A stretch of 64,000 nt of DNA from positions 2,108,001-2,172,000 of the forward strand of contig AP026969.1 in the NCBI GenBank assembly GCA_027923965.1. The letters run 5' to 3'. The position numbers were made by a program, and so were the translations under genes. Positions 38,014-48,906 of the stretch are shown here, piece after piece. Source of the DNA: Comamonadaceae bacterium OS-1. GTDB taxonomy: Bacteria > Pseudomonadota > Gammaproteobacteria > Burkholderiales > Burkholderiaceae_C. Position 1 is the first letter of the stretch; each line of letters starts with the position of its first letter. The notes under the pieces are model-generated. The model searched no databases and was not told the origin of the DNA. It was given only the letters and a program-made list of their open reading frames with translations.

Positions 38014-38748
38014 TCAAGGTTTGCCGAAGCCGTATTTAGCCAAAACCTGCTGCGCGGAATCGGTGAACAGGAAGCTGACGAACTTTTGCGCCACGGCCTT
38101 CTGCTGGCTGTCGCTGACCACCGCAATCGGGTACGACACCGGCGTATGGCCGGGCGGGGTCAGGACAATCTTCACCTTGTCGCCAAACAAAATCGCATCA
38201 GTGCGGTAGACAAAACCGGCCTCCACCTCGCCGCGGCTGACGTAGTCCAGCACCTGGCGCACATTGTCGGCCTGCACCAGCTTGGGCTCCAGCGCCGTCC
38301 ACAGGTTGGCACTGGTCAGGGTTTGCTGGGTGTAGCGGCCTGCGGGCACCGTGGCGGGCTTGCCGATGGCGATTTTGCGCACAGTGGGGTTGGTCAGGTC
38401 TTGCAGGGTCTTGAGGCCGGGGCCGTCTTTGCCGGGCTCCACCAGCACCAGGCTGTTGGTGACGAAGCTTTTGCGGCTTTCAGGATGGACCAGCTTCTGC
38501 GCCACGGCCCGGTCCATGGTGTCTTGGTCGGCACTGGCAAACACGTCCACCGGTGCGCCCTGGCTGATCTGCTGCAGCAGCACGCCAGATGCGGCGAAGT
38601 TGAAACGCACGGTGGCACCGGGCTGGCTGGCCTCGAACTTGGGGCCTATTTCCTTGAACGCATCGGTCAGGCTGGCGGCGGTGGAGACGGTGATTTGCTG
38701 GGCGCTGGCAGCCAAAGGCAGGAGCAGAAAAAGGCTGAAAAGTCGCAT
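38014..38748 (-). CDS. modA: molybdate-binding periplasmic protein
   Basis: A 244-residue receptor with signal peptide MRLFSLFLLLPLAASA and mature start QQITVSTAASLTDAFKEIG. The oxyanion-binding pattern fits ModA: TAASLTDAF, FNFAASGVLLQQI, VDVFASADQDTMD and VEAGFVYRTDA. It delivers molybdate or tungstate to ModBC. The gene follows modB by 8 bases. Confidence 0.95.
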   Translation of the reverse strand: MRLFSLFLLLPLAASAQQITVSTAASLTDAFKEIGPKFEASQPGATVRFNFAASGVLLQQISQGAPVDVFASADQDTMDRAVAQKLVHPESRKSFVTNSLVLVEPGKDGPGLKTLQDLTNPTVRKIAIGKPATVPAGRYTQQTLTSANLWTALEPKLVQADNVRQVLDYVSRGEVEAGFVYRTDAILFGDKVKIVLTPPGHTPVSYPIAVVSDSQQKAVAQKFVSFLFTDSAQQVLAKYGFGKP

Positions 38749-38756
38749 GGTCGGGC

Positions 38757-39431
38757 TTAACGGAGTGAAAAAAAGCGGTTCGACAGCACCAGCACGGTGA
38801 TCGACAGCACCGAGGTGATGGCCACCAGCAGCAGCGCCAGGTCGCCCTGCCCGGCCTGCACGGCGTCGTAAATCGCCATCGACAAGGTTTGCGTCTGCTG
38901 CGGAATCGAGCCCGCCACCATCAGCGACGCGCCAAATTCCCCCATGGCGCGCGCAAAGGCCAGCAGCGTGCCCGCCAGGATGCCGGGCCAGGCAAGAGGA
39001 AGCGTGACGCGCAAAAACACCGATAACGGGCTTTGCCGCAGCGTGCTGGCCGCCGCCTCCAGCGAGCGGTCGACCCCTGCAAACGCCGCGCTGGCCGATT
39101 TGAGCACCAGCGGCAAGGCCACGATGCTGGAGGCCACCACCGCGCCGTGCCAGCTGAAAATGATGGTGTAGTCCAGGTGCTCCCGCAGCCAGCTACCCAG
39201 CGGGCTGCGCCGCCCGGCGGCGACCAGGATGGCGTAGCCGATCACCGTGGGCGGCAGCACCAGTGGCAGCATGCACACCGCCTCCAGCACGCCGCTGCCG
39301 GGAAATTGTTTGCGGGCAAATACCCAGCCCAGAGCGATGCCCGCGATGGTGGCCAGCAGCGTCGCCACCGCCGCCACTTTGAGCGACAACAGCAAAGGAA
39401 ACCAGTCCATGGTGGCGAGCAATGCAGACAT
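38757..39431 (-). CDS. modB: molybdate ABC transporter permease
   Basis: A 224-residue permease with five to six helices. It starts MDWFPLLLSLKVAAVATLLATIAGIALGW; the coupling loop to ModC is AAASTLRQSPLSVFLRVTLPLAWPGI, an EAA motif. FARAMGEFGASLMVAGSIPQQTQT is the ModB-specific segment. Gene order modB-modA-modC differs from the common modABC. Confidence 0.95.
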   Translation of the reverse strand: MSALLATMDWFPLLLSLKVAAVATLLATIAGIALGWVFARKQFPGSGVLEAVCMLPLVLPPTVIGYAILVAAGRRSPLGSWLREHLDYTIIFSWHGAVVASSIVALPLVLKSASAAFAGVDRSLEAAASTLRQSPLSVFLRVTLPLAWPGILAGTLLAFARAMGEFGASLMVAGSIPQQTQTLSMAIYDAVQAGQGDLALLLVAITSVLSITVLVLSNRFFSLR

Positions 39432-39460
39432 GGCTGCATTGTATCCAGCCAGATATAGCG

Positions 39461-39814
39461 CTAAGGTGCCAGCAGTTCCTGGAGCGCCGCAATATCCGCC
39501 GCCGCAGCGTTGCGGGCGGACTCCTCCACCGCGCGGTAATGCCGCACCAGCTTCTCACCCAGCGGCGACAGCGCCGTGCCCCCGCCCTGCACGCCCCCGG
39601 CGGCCGTAGTGACCACCGGTGCCACCAGGGCCCGGTTCATCTCGTCCACCAGCACCCAGGCGCGCCGGTACGACATGCCGAGCTGGCGGGCCGCCGCCGA
39701 GATGGAGCCGGTTTGCGCAATGGCTTCCAGCAGATCGACCTTGCCCGGGCCGATGGCAATACTGGCATCGCGGTAGATGCGCAGGCGGAACTGGGCTTTG
39801 GAACTTGCAGTCAC
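39461..39814 (-). CDS. modE: ModE-type winged-helix regulator, DNA-binding domain only
   Basis: A 117-residue protein matching the N-terminal domain of ModE/LysR-like regulators: GPGKVDLLEAIAQTGSISAAARQLGMSYRRAWVLVDEMNRAL, with the wing after it. It lacks the C-terminal Mop/TOBE molybdate-binding repeats of E. coli ModE (262 aa), so it cannot sense molybdate the same way. Such short forms are widespread. The start is GTG 39814, overlapping the stop of the TSUP gene (GTGA). It most likely controls the downstream modBAC. Confidence 0.87.
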   Translation of the reverse strand: MTASSKAQFRLRIYRDASIAIGPGKVDLLEAIAQTGSISAAARQLGMSYRRAWVLVDEMNRALVAPVVTTAAGGVQGGGTALSPLGEKLVRHYRAVEESARNAAAADIAALQELLAP

Positions 39815-40548
39815 AACGGCTTCACGAATAAACCGATGGTCAGGCACACGCCGATCCCCACGATGGCGATGCGCAGGTATTTTTCGTTCACCCGGTGCAG
39901 CGCCCACGAGCCGATCAGCCCGCCGACGATGGCGCCTGCACCCAGCACCAGGGCGGGCTGCCACTGCACCTGGGGCGAGGTGATGAACAAGGCCACGGCA
40001 GACGCATTCATCACCCCGGCCAGTACGTTCTTGGTGGCCCCGGCATTGCGGGTGGGCAGCCCGGCCATGGTCAGTGCCGCCATCATCAAAAAGCCGATGC
40101 CGCCACCAAAGTAGCCGCCGTAGATGGCGATGAAAAACTGCGCTACCGCCGCGCCCGCAGGGCCGATGTGCACTGCGGCCTCGCCCGGCTTGCGGAAAAA
40201 GCTGCCCCAGGCAAACACCACGGTGGCAAACAGCACCAGCCAGGGCACCAGCCGGGTGAAGATGTCCGACGGGGTGTGCAGCAACAGCAGGCCGCCCAGC
40301 GCCCCGCCCAGCACGCTGACCAGCAGCAGCGCCCAGAACGGCAGTGCGCCCGCGCCGGTGACCAGCTTGCGGCCCGCGAAGCCAGAGGTCAGCTGGCCTG
40401 GGAACAGCGCCACGGTGGAGGTGATATTGGCCGCCAGCGGCGACATGCCGGTCAACATCAGCGCGGGCAAGGTGACGAAGGAGCCGCCCCCGGCCAGAGA
40501 GTTCTGCAAACCCGCCCACAGCCCCGCCACCAGAATCAATGCAAGCAC
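39811..40548 (-). CDS. TSUP-family permease (TauE/SafE)
   Basis: A 245-residue, eight-helix permease of the sulfite exporter/TSUP family. The two repeat signatures are present: AGLQNSLAGGGSFVTLPALMLTGM in the first half and IAIYGGYFGGGIGFLMMAALTMAG in the second. TSUP proteins move sulfite, sulfonates or other organic sulfur anions. Translational coupling to modE is notable because sulfate and molybdate are chemical analogues; a transported oxyanion is an inference. Copy H of the dispersed element lies in the gap upstream. Confidence 0.87.
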   Translation of the reverse strand: MLALILVAGLWAGLQNSLAGGGSFVTLPALMLTGMSPLAANITSTVALFPGQLTSGFAGRKLVTGAGALPFWALLLVSVLGGALGGLLLLHTPSDIFTRLVPWLVLFATVVFAWGSFFRKPGEAAVHIGPAGAAVAQFFIAIYGGYFGGGIGFLMMAALTMAGLPTRNAGATKNVLAGVMNASAVALFITSPQVQWQPALVLGAGAIVGGLIGSWALHRVNEKYLRIAIVGIGVCLTIGLFVKPL

Positions 40549-40571
40549 GTGGGCTTTCCTCAGAGAAAAAG

Positions 40572-40631
40572 ATAAAAATAGCCTCTAGCGCTTATTCCAT
40601 AAGCACGAGAAGCTATTTAATGTATAGCAAA
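40572..40631 (-). repeat. dispersed palindromic element, copy H (best-preserved)
   Basis: On the pgm strand: TTTGCTATACATTAAATAGC, TTCTCGTGCTTATGGAATAA, GCGCTAGAGGCTATTTTTAT. The arms AATAGCTTCTCGTGCTTAT and ATAAGCGCTAGAGGCTATT pair imperfectly and a T run follows, so it can act as an intrinsic terminator for pgm, whose stop is the next codon upstream. Confidence 0.85.
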
Positions 40632-42272
40632 TCAGGCCAGGGCCAAATCCACAATGCCTTGCGCCTCTTTGGCGATGCGGCGCAGATGCTCTTCGCCATG
40701 GAAGCTTTCGCAGTAGATTTTGTAGATGTTCTCGGTGCCCGAGGGGCGCGCGGCGAACCAGCCGTTCTCGGTCATCACCTTCAGACCGCCCAGGCTGGCA
40801 CCGTTGCCGGGGGCCGAGGTCAGCACCTTGGTGATGGGCTCGCCCGCCAGCTCGGCACTGGTGACCTGCTGCGGGGTGAGCTTGCCGAGCTTCTTTTTCT
40901 GCTCCGGCGTGGCGGGTGCGTCGATGCGGTCGTAAGCGGGGGCGCCAAAGGCATCGGTGAGCAGCTTGTAGGCTTCGCCAGGGTCGCGGCCGGTGCGGCC
41001 AATGATTTCGGCGGACAGCAAGGCGGGCACCAGGCCGTCCTTGTCGGTGGTCCACACGCTGCCGTCGCGCCGCAGAAAGGAAGCGCCCGCGCTTTCTTCG
41101 CCCACAAAACCCAGGCTGCCGTCGCACAGGCCATTGGCAAACCATTTGAAGCCCACAGGCACCTCGTACAAATTGCGGCCCAGGCGCGCGGCCACGCGGT
41201 CGATCATGTTGCTGCTGACCAGGGTTTTGCCGATACCGGCCTGCGCACTCCAACCGGGGCGGTTCTGGAACAGGTAGTCGATGCACACGGCCAGGTAGTG
41301 GTTGGGCTGCATCAAGCCCACGCTGCGGGTGACGATGCCGTGGCGGTCGTGGTCGGTGTCGCAGGCAAAGGCGATGTCGTACTTGTCTTTCAGGCCAATC
41401 AGCGAAGCCATGGCGTTCTTGCTGGACGGGTCCATGCGGATGCGGCCATCCCAGTCCACCGACATGAAGCGGAAAGTGGCATCCACCTGCTCGCTCACCA
41501 CGCTGAGGTTCAGCGCGTATTTTTCGGCAATGCGGGCCCAGTAGTGCACGCCTGCGCCGCCCAGCGGGTCCACGCCCATGCGCACGCCGCTGCTGCGGAT
41601 CACATCCATGTCGATCACATTGGCCAGGTCGGCCACATAGTGGGTGACGTAGTCATGGCGGTGGGTGGTGTCGGCGCGCAGGGCCTGGGCGTAGGGCATG
41701 CGCTTTACGTCCTTCAGGCCGGTTTCCAGGTGCACGTTGGCGGCTTTTTCGATCCAGCCGGTGATGTCGCTGTCGGCCGGGCCGCCGTTGGTGGGGTTGT
41801 ATTTGTAGCCGCCGTCTTCGGGCGGGTTGTGCGACGGGGTCATCAAAATGCCGTCGGCCAGGCCGGTGGTGCGGCCCTGGTTGTAGACCAGGATGGCGTG
41901 CGATACGGCGGGCGTGGGGGTGTATTCGTCGCCCTCGGCCAGCATGACGTGCACGCCGTTGGCGGCCAGCACCTCCAGCGCGGTGGCCCCGGCAGGCTCG
42001 GACAGGGCGTGGGTGTCAATACCCAGAAACACCGGGCCGGTGATGTTGTTGAGTGCGCGGTACTGGCAGATGGCCTGGGTGATGGCCAGCACGTGCTGTT
42101 CGTTGAAGCTGCTGTTGAATGCGCTGCCCCGGTGGCCCGAGGTGCCGAACGCCACGCGCTGAGTGCTTTGCGCAGGGTCGGGGCGCAGGCTGTAGTAGGC
42201 GGTGACCAGGCGTGGCAAATTGACCAGCATGGAAAGCGGTGCGGTATGACCGGCAAGGGGGCTGTGGGACAT
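40632..42272 (-). CDS. pgm: phosphoglucomutase (alpha-D-glucose phosphate-specific)
   Basis: A 546-residue enzyme, the same length as E. coli Pgm when started at ATG 42272 ([12 protein letters not shown]). The catalytic phosphoserine loop is [11 protein letters not shown], the metal loop DTDHDRHG, the sugar-binding loop [11 protein letters not shown] and the phosphate-binding loop [16 protein letters not shown]. It interconverts glucose 1- and 6-phosphate for glycogen, UDP-glucose and surface polysaccharide. It diverges from the DUF1223 gene. Its stop abuts copy H of the dispersed element. Confidence 0.96.
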   Translation of the reverse strand: MSHSPLAGHTAPLSMLVNLPRLVTAYYSLRPDPAQSTQRVAFGTSGHRGSAFNSSFNEQHVLAITQAICQYRALNNITGPVFLGIDTHALSEPAGATALEVLAANGVHVMLAEGDEYTPTPAVSHAILVYNQGRTTGLADGILMTPSHNPPEDGGYKYNPTNGGPADSDITGWIEKAANVHLETGLKDVKRMPYAQALRADTTHRHDYVTHYVADLANVIDMDVIRSSGVRMGVDPLGGAGVHYWARIAEKYALNLSVVSEQVDATFRFMSVDWDGRIRMDPSSKNAMASLIGLKDKYDIAFACDTDHDRHGIVTRSVGLMQPNHYLAVCIDYLFQNRPGWSAQAGIGKTLVSSNMIDRVAARLGRNLYEVPVGFKWFANGLCDGSLGFVGEESAGASFLRRDGSVWTTDKDGLVPALLSAEIIGRTGRDPGEAYKLLTDAFGAPAYDRIDAPATPEQKKKLGKLTPQQVTSAELAGEPITKVLTSAPGNGASLGGLKVMTENGWFAARPSGTENIYKIYCESFHGEEHLRRIAKEAQGIVDLALA

Positions 42273-42505
42273 GGAGGGGTCCATTTCTTGTGTGGGGTTT
42301 GTCTCGCTGGAGCCTGCACGGCAGGCGCGCAAGCAGCAACATTGAACCACACCCGCCCCCCACTTTGGGCCTGTTACAACGCCTTACCCTGATAAATTTA
42401 AAGCGCTTTGGAGGGTGGGCCAACCCGCGGTCCGGCTCACGTTGTAAGTTCTGTCGCCCTGCCCCGACGAATGGCCATCGACCACCCTTTTTTCCAGGAG
42501 CCAGC

Positions 42506-43243
42506 ATGGCAAATGCTATTCAATATATAGCTTCTATCGCCCTATCCATCAGCACAGGAGCCGTATTTTCTTCGGAAAGCATGTGCACGCAAGCGTCGGG
42601 CAAAAACCGGCTGCCGGTGGTGGAGCTGTACACCTCGGAGGGCTGCAGCTCGTGTCCGCCGGCCGACCAGTGGCTCAGCCAGCTCAAGGGCCAGGCTGCG
42701 GTGGTGCAGGCCTTCCACGTAGGCTACTGGGACCAGCTAGGCTGGGTAGACCGCTTCGCCACACCGGCCCACACCGTGCGGCAGCGCCAAGTGGGCACGT
42801 GGAACCAGCAGGCCACTATTTACACGCCGCAGGCGGTGTTGAACGGCGAGGAATGGAAGCGCTGGGGCGGCACCGTCGCCGACAAGGACGCCGGGCCCGC
42901 ACTGGCCCAGATCAGCCTGCACCAGGTCGGAACGGACCAGTTCGAGGCCATGGTCACGCCGGGGCCCAGTGCGCCCGGCCACTGGTCGGCCTACTGGACC
43001 GTGACCGAGAACGGCCACAGCTCCAAAGTCCAGGCCGGTGAAAACGCCGGGGAGTTCTTGCAGCACGACTTTGTGGTGCGCCAGTATGTGGTGGCGGGCG
43101 TGTACGCCAGCGATGCGCGCGCGCCGCAAAAGCTCGCCTTTCGCAGCATCGCCAGCAGCCACGACCATCCACGGCGCATCAATCTGGTGGTGTTTGACCC
43201 GCAAACGGGCAAGACGCTGCAGGCCCTGGCCGCGCCCTGTTAA
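42506..43243 (+). CDS. DUF1223 secreted thioredoxin-like protein
   Basis: A 245-residue DUF1223 protein with the family core VVELYTSEGCSSCPPADQWLS (shown here as the CxxC motif, Cys47 and Cys50), HVGYWDQLGWVD, and YTPQAVLNG. It is probably a periplasmic thiol-related protein. CAGGAG sits five bases before ATG 42506. The hydrophobic N-terminus AIQYIASIALSISTGAVF is encoded entirely by copy I of the dispersed element and seems to act as the signal sequence. Its stop overlaps the convergent GST gene by 4 bases. Confidence 0.85.
   Translation: MANAIQYIASIALSISTGAVFSSESMCTQASGKNRLPVVELYTSEGCSSCPPADQWLSQLKGQAAVVQAFHVGYWDQLGWVDRFATPAHTVRQRQVGTWNQQATIYTPQAVLNGEEWKRWGGTVADKDAGPALAQISLHQVGTDQFEAMVTPGPSAPGHWSAYWTVTENGHSSKVQAGENAGEFLQHDFVVRQYVVAGVYASDARAPQKLAFRSIASSHDHPRRINLVVFDPQTGKTLQALAAPC
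42509..42572 (+). repeat. dispersed palindromic element, copy I (encodes DUF1223 N-terminus)
   Basis: GCAAATGCTATTCAATATAT, AGCTTCTATCGCCCTATCCA, TCAGCACAGGAGCCGTATTT. The left arm is shared with copy G. Sense orientation, in frame from the second codon. Confidence 0.75.
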
Positions 43244-44169
43244 GCAGCCCGCAGCACGTAGCCGATGCGCGGAAAGTGCACGTGCACCGTGCCCGCCCGC
43301 GGGTCCACCCGGCGCAGCGTGAAGTGCATGCGGGTGGCGGCCACCAGTTCGCCCTCGGTCGCCTCCGTGCCAAAGCTCTCGGCGTGCACGCGGACCTGGC
43401 TGCCCAGGGGGATGCCATGGTCGTCCTGGAACACCTCTTCCGCCAGGGGCAGCGGTGTGGCGGCTGCAGCCACGGCAATCGCCTCCGCCGGTGCCATGCG
43501 CCCGGCCTCGCCCTGCTCAAACGCCGCCACGCGGTCCATCCAGGCCAGCACGCCGGAGGTGGCATCCAGAATGCCTGCGATGTTGGACACATTCACGCGG
43601 GTGAACCACAGCGGCGCGTAGACGGCAAAGTCGGCCAGGCAGGGGGTGTTGCCGACCAAAAACGCCTGGTCTTCCAGCATGCTGGCGATGCGGCGCAGGT
43701 AGGACTTGTAGGCCGTGGTGGCATCTGGCACCCGCAGGCGCGGGGCGATGCCGCCCATCTTGGCCCGGTCGTCCACAAAAGCCTGGGCAAAGCCGGGCGG
43801 GGCCTTGGCAAACAACTGTGCCGCACCCTGGGGCTGGAAGTTGTAGGCCATGGCAGCGGCAAACAGGGTGGTGTCGCCCCACTGCGCCAGCACCCGTGCC
43901 AGGCCTTTGTGGCTGGAGGGCGACAGCGACGGGGTGGGCTGGCGGTGCTCCAGCACGTCGCAGATCAGGGCAGTGTCGCAGTAGATGTCGGCGCCGATTT
44001 GCAGGATGGGGGTTTTGCGGTAGCCACCGGTGAGCGCCTCCACGTCGGGCTTGGGTGCGATGGGTGGAATGTTGACCGACTGCCAGGCCAGTTGCTTGAA
44101 GGCCAGCACGCGGCGGATCTTTTCAGCGAAAGGCGAAGTTTTGTAGTGGTGCAGGATCAGGTCACTCAT
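43240..44169 (-). CDS. glutathione S-transferase family protein with C-terminal extension
   Basis: A 309-residue protein. Residues 1-85 are a thioredoxin-like GST N-domain (LHHYKTSPFAEKIRRVLAFK, YRKTPILQIGADIYCDT), and about 95-225 the helical GST C-domain (FLVGNTPCLADFAVYAPLW). Residues about 235-309 are an extra beta-rich module (GIPLGSQVRVHAESFGTE, ATRMHFTLRRVDPRAGTVHVHFP) not found in ordinary 200-230 residue GSTs. Cytosolic; substrate unknown. A short membrane-protein gene lies just upstream on the same strand. Confidence 0.85.
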   Translation of the reverse strand: MSDLILHHYKTSPFAEKIRRVLAFKQLAWQSVNIPPIAPKPDVEALTGGYRKTPILQIGADIYCDTALICDVLEHRQPTPSLSPSSHKGLARVLAQWGDTTLFAAAMAYNFQPQGAAQLFAKAPPGFAQAFVDDRAKMGGIAPRLRVPDATTAYKSYLRRIASMLEDQAFLVGNTPCLADFAVYAPLWFTRVNVSNIAGILDATSGVLAWMDRVAAFEQGEAGRMAPAEAIAVAAAATPLPLAEEVFQDDHGIPLGSQVRVHAESFGTEATEGELVAATRMHFTLRRVDPRAGTVHVHFPRIGYVLRAA

Positions 44170-44180
44170 GCAGGTCTCCG

Positions 44181-44387
44181 TTAGTTTGGCTTGGAATTCA
44201 TCCGGGAACGCAGGTAAATCAACACCGCGCCCAGCGCCGCCGCAATGCCGCCGCCCACCACCATGGCCAGCCCCAGGTCATCATCGGCACGCTGGGTGAA
44301 CAGGCCCAGCACCAGGGTCAGCAGCCCGCCGTACAGCAGGATCCAGATGGTGTTTTCGACCCGGGCAATGGTTTTTTCGGTGAACAT
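44181..44387 (-). CDS. small two-helix membrane protein
   Basis: A 68-residue protein with two hydrophobic segments (IWILLYGGLLTLVLGLF and AMVVGGGIAAALGAVLIYL) linked by an acidic loop (TQRADDDLG) and a basic tail. No family name is recognised; similar short proteins are common in Comamonadaceae. It ends 11 bases before the GST start and is likely co-transcribed with it. Confidence 0.7.
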   Translation of the reverse strand: MFTEKTIARVENTIWILLYGGLLTLVLGLFTQRADDDLGLAMVVGGGIAAALGAVLIYLRSRMNSKPN

Positions 44388-44428
44388 GGGCGCACTGTAA
44401 CCCCGTGTGTCACCGAGCGCCAGATTTA

Positions 44429-44487
44429 CAAGAAAAAGGCCTCTAGCGCTGATGGAATGGGCGAGAGCAGCTATTATTTTCAGAGTA
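44429..44487 (-). repeat. dispersed palindromic element, copy J (overlaps the thiolase stop)
   Basis: On the thiolase strand: CTGAAAATAATAGCTGCTCT, CGCCCATTCCATCAGCGCTA, GAGGCCTTTTTCTTG. Arms and a T run are kept, so it could end the thiolase transcript; the TGA stop sits in its left edge. Confidence 0.8.
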
Positions 44488-45655
44488 CTTCAAATACGCC
44501 TGCCGCGCCCATGCCGCCGCCGATGCACATGGTGACCAGCACCCGCTTGGCACCGCGGCGCTTGCCTTCGATCAGTGCGTGGCCGGTGAGACGCTGGCCG
44601 CTCACGCCGTAGGGGTGGCCCACGGCAATGGCGCCGCCGTTCACGTTCAATCGGTCTGCGGGAATGCCCAGCTTGTCGCGGCAGTAGATCACCTGCACCG
44701 CGAAGGCTTCGTTCAGCTCCCACAGGTCGATGTCGCTGACCTTCAAGCCCAGGCGCTTGAGCACCTTGGGGATGGCGAACACCGGGCCGATGCCCATTTC
44801 GTCCGGCTCGCAGCCCGCCACCGCAAAGCCCAGGAAGCGGCCCAGCGGCTGCAGGCCGCGCTGGCTGGCCAGGGTTTCGTTCATGACCACCACCGCGCCG
44901 CCGCCGTCGGAGAACTGGCTGGCGTTACCGGCGGAGATCAAGCCACCTGGAATCGCCGAGCGCAGCCCGGCAATGCCTTCCGCCGTGGTGCCTTCGCGGA
45001 TGCCTTCGTCCTGGCTCACGGTGACCTCCTTGGTCATCAGGCCGCGCACCTTGTCGGCCACGCCCATGGTGACGGTGATGGGCGCGATCTCGGCGGTAAA
45101 CCGCCCGGCGGCCAGTGCAGCGCTGGCTTTTTGCTGGCTGGCCGCGCCGTATGCGTCCATCTGCGCGCGGGTGATGCCGTAGCGCTGGGCTACCATTTCA
45201 GCGGTTTGCAGCATGTTCCAGTAGATCTCGGGCTTGTTTTTGACCAGCCAGGGGTCGGTGAGCATGTGGGTGTTCATCTCTTGCTGCACGCAGGAAATGC
45301 TTTCCACCCCGCCTGCCACATACACATCGCCTTCGTTGGCGATGATGCGCTGCGCGGCCATGGCGATGGTTTGCAGGCCGGACGAGCAAAAGCGGTTTAC
45401 GGTGACACCCGATGTCGTTACGGGACAGCCTGCGCGCAGGGCGATCTGGCGGGCGATGTTGGCCCCGGTGGCACCCTCGGGCGTGGCGCAGCCCATGATC
45501 ACGTCGTCCACTTCGGCGGCTTCAATGCCTGCACGGGCGATGGCGTGCTGCACCGCGTGGCCGCCCAGGGTGGCGCCGTGGGTCATGTTGAAAGAACCCT
45601 TCCAGCTCTTGGCCAGGGGGGTGCGGGCGGTGGAAACAATTACAGCGGCGGTCAT
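44480..45655 (-). CDS. acetyl-CoA C-acyltransferase (thiolase, FadA type)
   Basis: A 391-residue thiolase. The acyl-enzyme Cys is in [11 protein letters not shown], the catalytic His in VGHPYGVSG, and the second Cys in [13 protein letters not shown]. Glu-Leu-Asn-Glu-Ala (ELNEAFAV) is the oxyanion-site loop. It cleaves 3-ketoacyl-CoA in beta-oxidation. It lies 12 bases after the FadB-like gene, the normal pairing for a fatty-acid oxidation complex. Confidence 0.95.
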   Translation of the reverse strand: MTAAVIVSTARTPLAKSWKGSFNMTHGATLGGHAVQHAIARAGIEAAEVDDVIMGCATPEGATGANIARQIALRAGCPVTTSGVTVNRFCSSGLQTIAMAAQRIIANEGDVYVAGGVESISCVQQEMNTHMLTDPWLVKNKPEIYWNMLQTAEMVAQRYGITRAQMDAYGAASQQKASAALAAGRFTAEIAPITVTMGVADKVRGLMTKEVTVSQDEGIREGTTAEGIAGLRSAIPGGLISAGNASQFSDGGGAVVVMNETLASQRGLQPLGRFLGFAVAGCEPDEMGIGPVFAIPKVLKRLGLKVSDIDLWELNEAFAVQVIYCRDKLGIPADRLNVNGGAIAVGHPYGVSGQRLTGHALIEGKRRGAKRVLVTMCIGGGMGAAGVFEVL

Positions 45656-45667
45656 GTTCTGTGTTCC

Positions 45668-47788
<2,121 letters not shown>

Positions 47789-47811
47789 GCGTACACCTCG
47801 GGGTTGAAATA

Positions 47812-47823
47812 GAACGATCGTTC
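47812..47823. promoter_or_regulatory. perfect 12-base palindrome upstream of fadB-like gene (candidate TetR-type operator)
   Basis: GAACGATCGTTC is a perfect palindrome in an AT-rich context, just ahead of the beta-oxidation operon. Sites of this kind are used by TetR-family regulators of fatty-acid degradation in proteobacteria. No regulator gene is adjacent. Confidence 0.55.
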
Positions 47824-47867
47824 GATTTTTATTCTAGAGGCTCACGGCAGGATCACGTCTGCTGGTT

Positions 47868-47883
47868 TGTCCCAGTTGGGACA
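47868..47883. promoter_or_regulatory. second palindrome in the fadB upstream region
   Basis: TGTCCCAGTTGGGACA: 7-base arms around a 2-base centre, 45 bases beyond the GAACGATCGTTC site. Two-fold symmetric, so a protein-binding site is plausible, but no known regulator can be assigned. Confidence 0.4.
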
Positions 47884-48047
47884 GGATTTAGAGGCTGGTG
47901 CCACCTCGCGAAATACAGAACAGATGTACAAGTCAACGGTATAAATCCGCGTCATTTCAGCATCATTCCGCACGACTAACGGCTGTCTTCGCGATCTATC
48001 GAATGGCGGACCGACAAATAGCTACGCACCGGGCCTCAAACAACGAA

Positions 48048-48863
48048 TTAGGTTATGAACCAAGAGACGAGATTGCGTTTTTGTAGGCGTGTAGCTCGCT
48101 GAATCCGCTCTACCAACAGCTGCTTCTCTAGCTGAGGGTGCTTATGGTCAATCCCTTCGTTATAGAGGTACTGAACTTCATCCCAGAATGAAGCAATTGC
48201 CGTAATGAACCGATGCAGCATCGCAGGCTGAATACGTAAAGTCGCCGCACTTGGCGTTTGGTAACTTGTTCCTCCGGGAACCGGAAACAGAATTTCTGAC
48301 GGCACGGGCCACAACTCTGGATGATCCTTTGTGAGGAGGTTAAGGCTCTTACCATCACCATGACGGCAAACGTTTCCCACAAGATGAAGCAAGGCAAGAT
48401 CTTCAGAAGCTTCAAATTGATCAAGGGGATGCCCCCGCAAGGTCATGAAAAGTGCAATGACCTCCTCCCACGCGTTCGCTTGCGCTTTTACTGCAATTTC
48501 GGATTTGACCTTCATTTCATTTGCACACCGAGCGAGGTAGGAACGAAGCTGCCGCTCCCATATCGATTGCAAAGAGAGGCAAAAGGCTGTGGTCGTTGCG
48601 AACAAGAGGCTCTCGGCGTCCGAAATCGAAAAACTATCGAGTGCGTTATCGCTTGTCCGAAGACGATGCAGATTCGCATCCAATGTCGCCAATGCCGGAT
48701 CAACGACATCGTCCAAGAGGGCGATTGCAACACTGCCATTTGAGAGGGCATGCACATCTGTCCATGGGGCACCGCCCCAGCATCCATAGCGCAGCGTAGC
48801 GTTTTCCATAATTGGATGATGTCCAGTCAGATTGAGTTGTTGTTCGTACATGGTGCTAGCCAT
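48048..48863 (-). CDS. unrecognised protein in AT-richer segment
   Basis: About 271 residues if started at ATG 48863 (MASTMYEQQLNLTG); a start at 48896 would add 11. I recognise no family. It is soluble, helix-rich, with LSLQSIWERQLRSYLARCANEMK in the middle and LVGNVCRHGDGKSLNLL after it, a motif that recalls helical HEPN-like proteins but lacks their R-x(4-6)-H. The base composition is visibly AT-richer and codon use (ATA, AGA, TTA) differs from flanking fad and liv genes, suggesting acquisition. It stands alone on its strand between two operons. Confidence 0.6.
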   Translation of the reverse strand: MASTMYEQQLNLTGHHPIMENATLRYGCWGGAPWTDVHALSNGSVAIALLDDVVDPALATLDANLHRLRTSDNALDSFSISDAESLLFATTTAFCLSLQSIWERQLRSYLARCANEMKVKSEIAVKAQANAWEEVIALFMTLRGHPLDQFEASEDLALLHLVGNVCRHGDGKSLNLLTKDHPELWPVPSEILFPVPGGTSYQTPSAATLRIQPAMLHRFITAIASFWDEVQYLYNEGIDHKHPQLEKQLLVERIQRATRLQKRNLVSWFIT

Positions 48864-48906
48864 CGTCCGCTTCTTGTCCCAACATCGTACAAGCAAGACC
48901 GGCGCA

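Noticed and set aside
48048-48863. HEPN-type toxin or RNase
   Set aside because: The R-x(4-6)-H catalytic motif is missing (only adjacent R-H in CRHGDG), so no such call is made.
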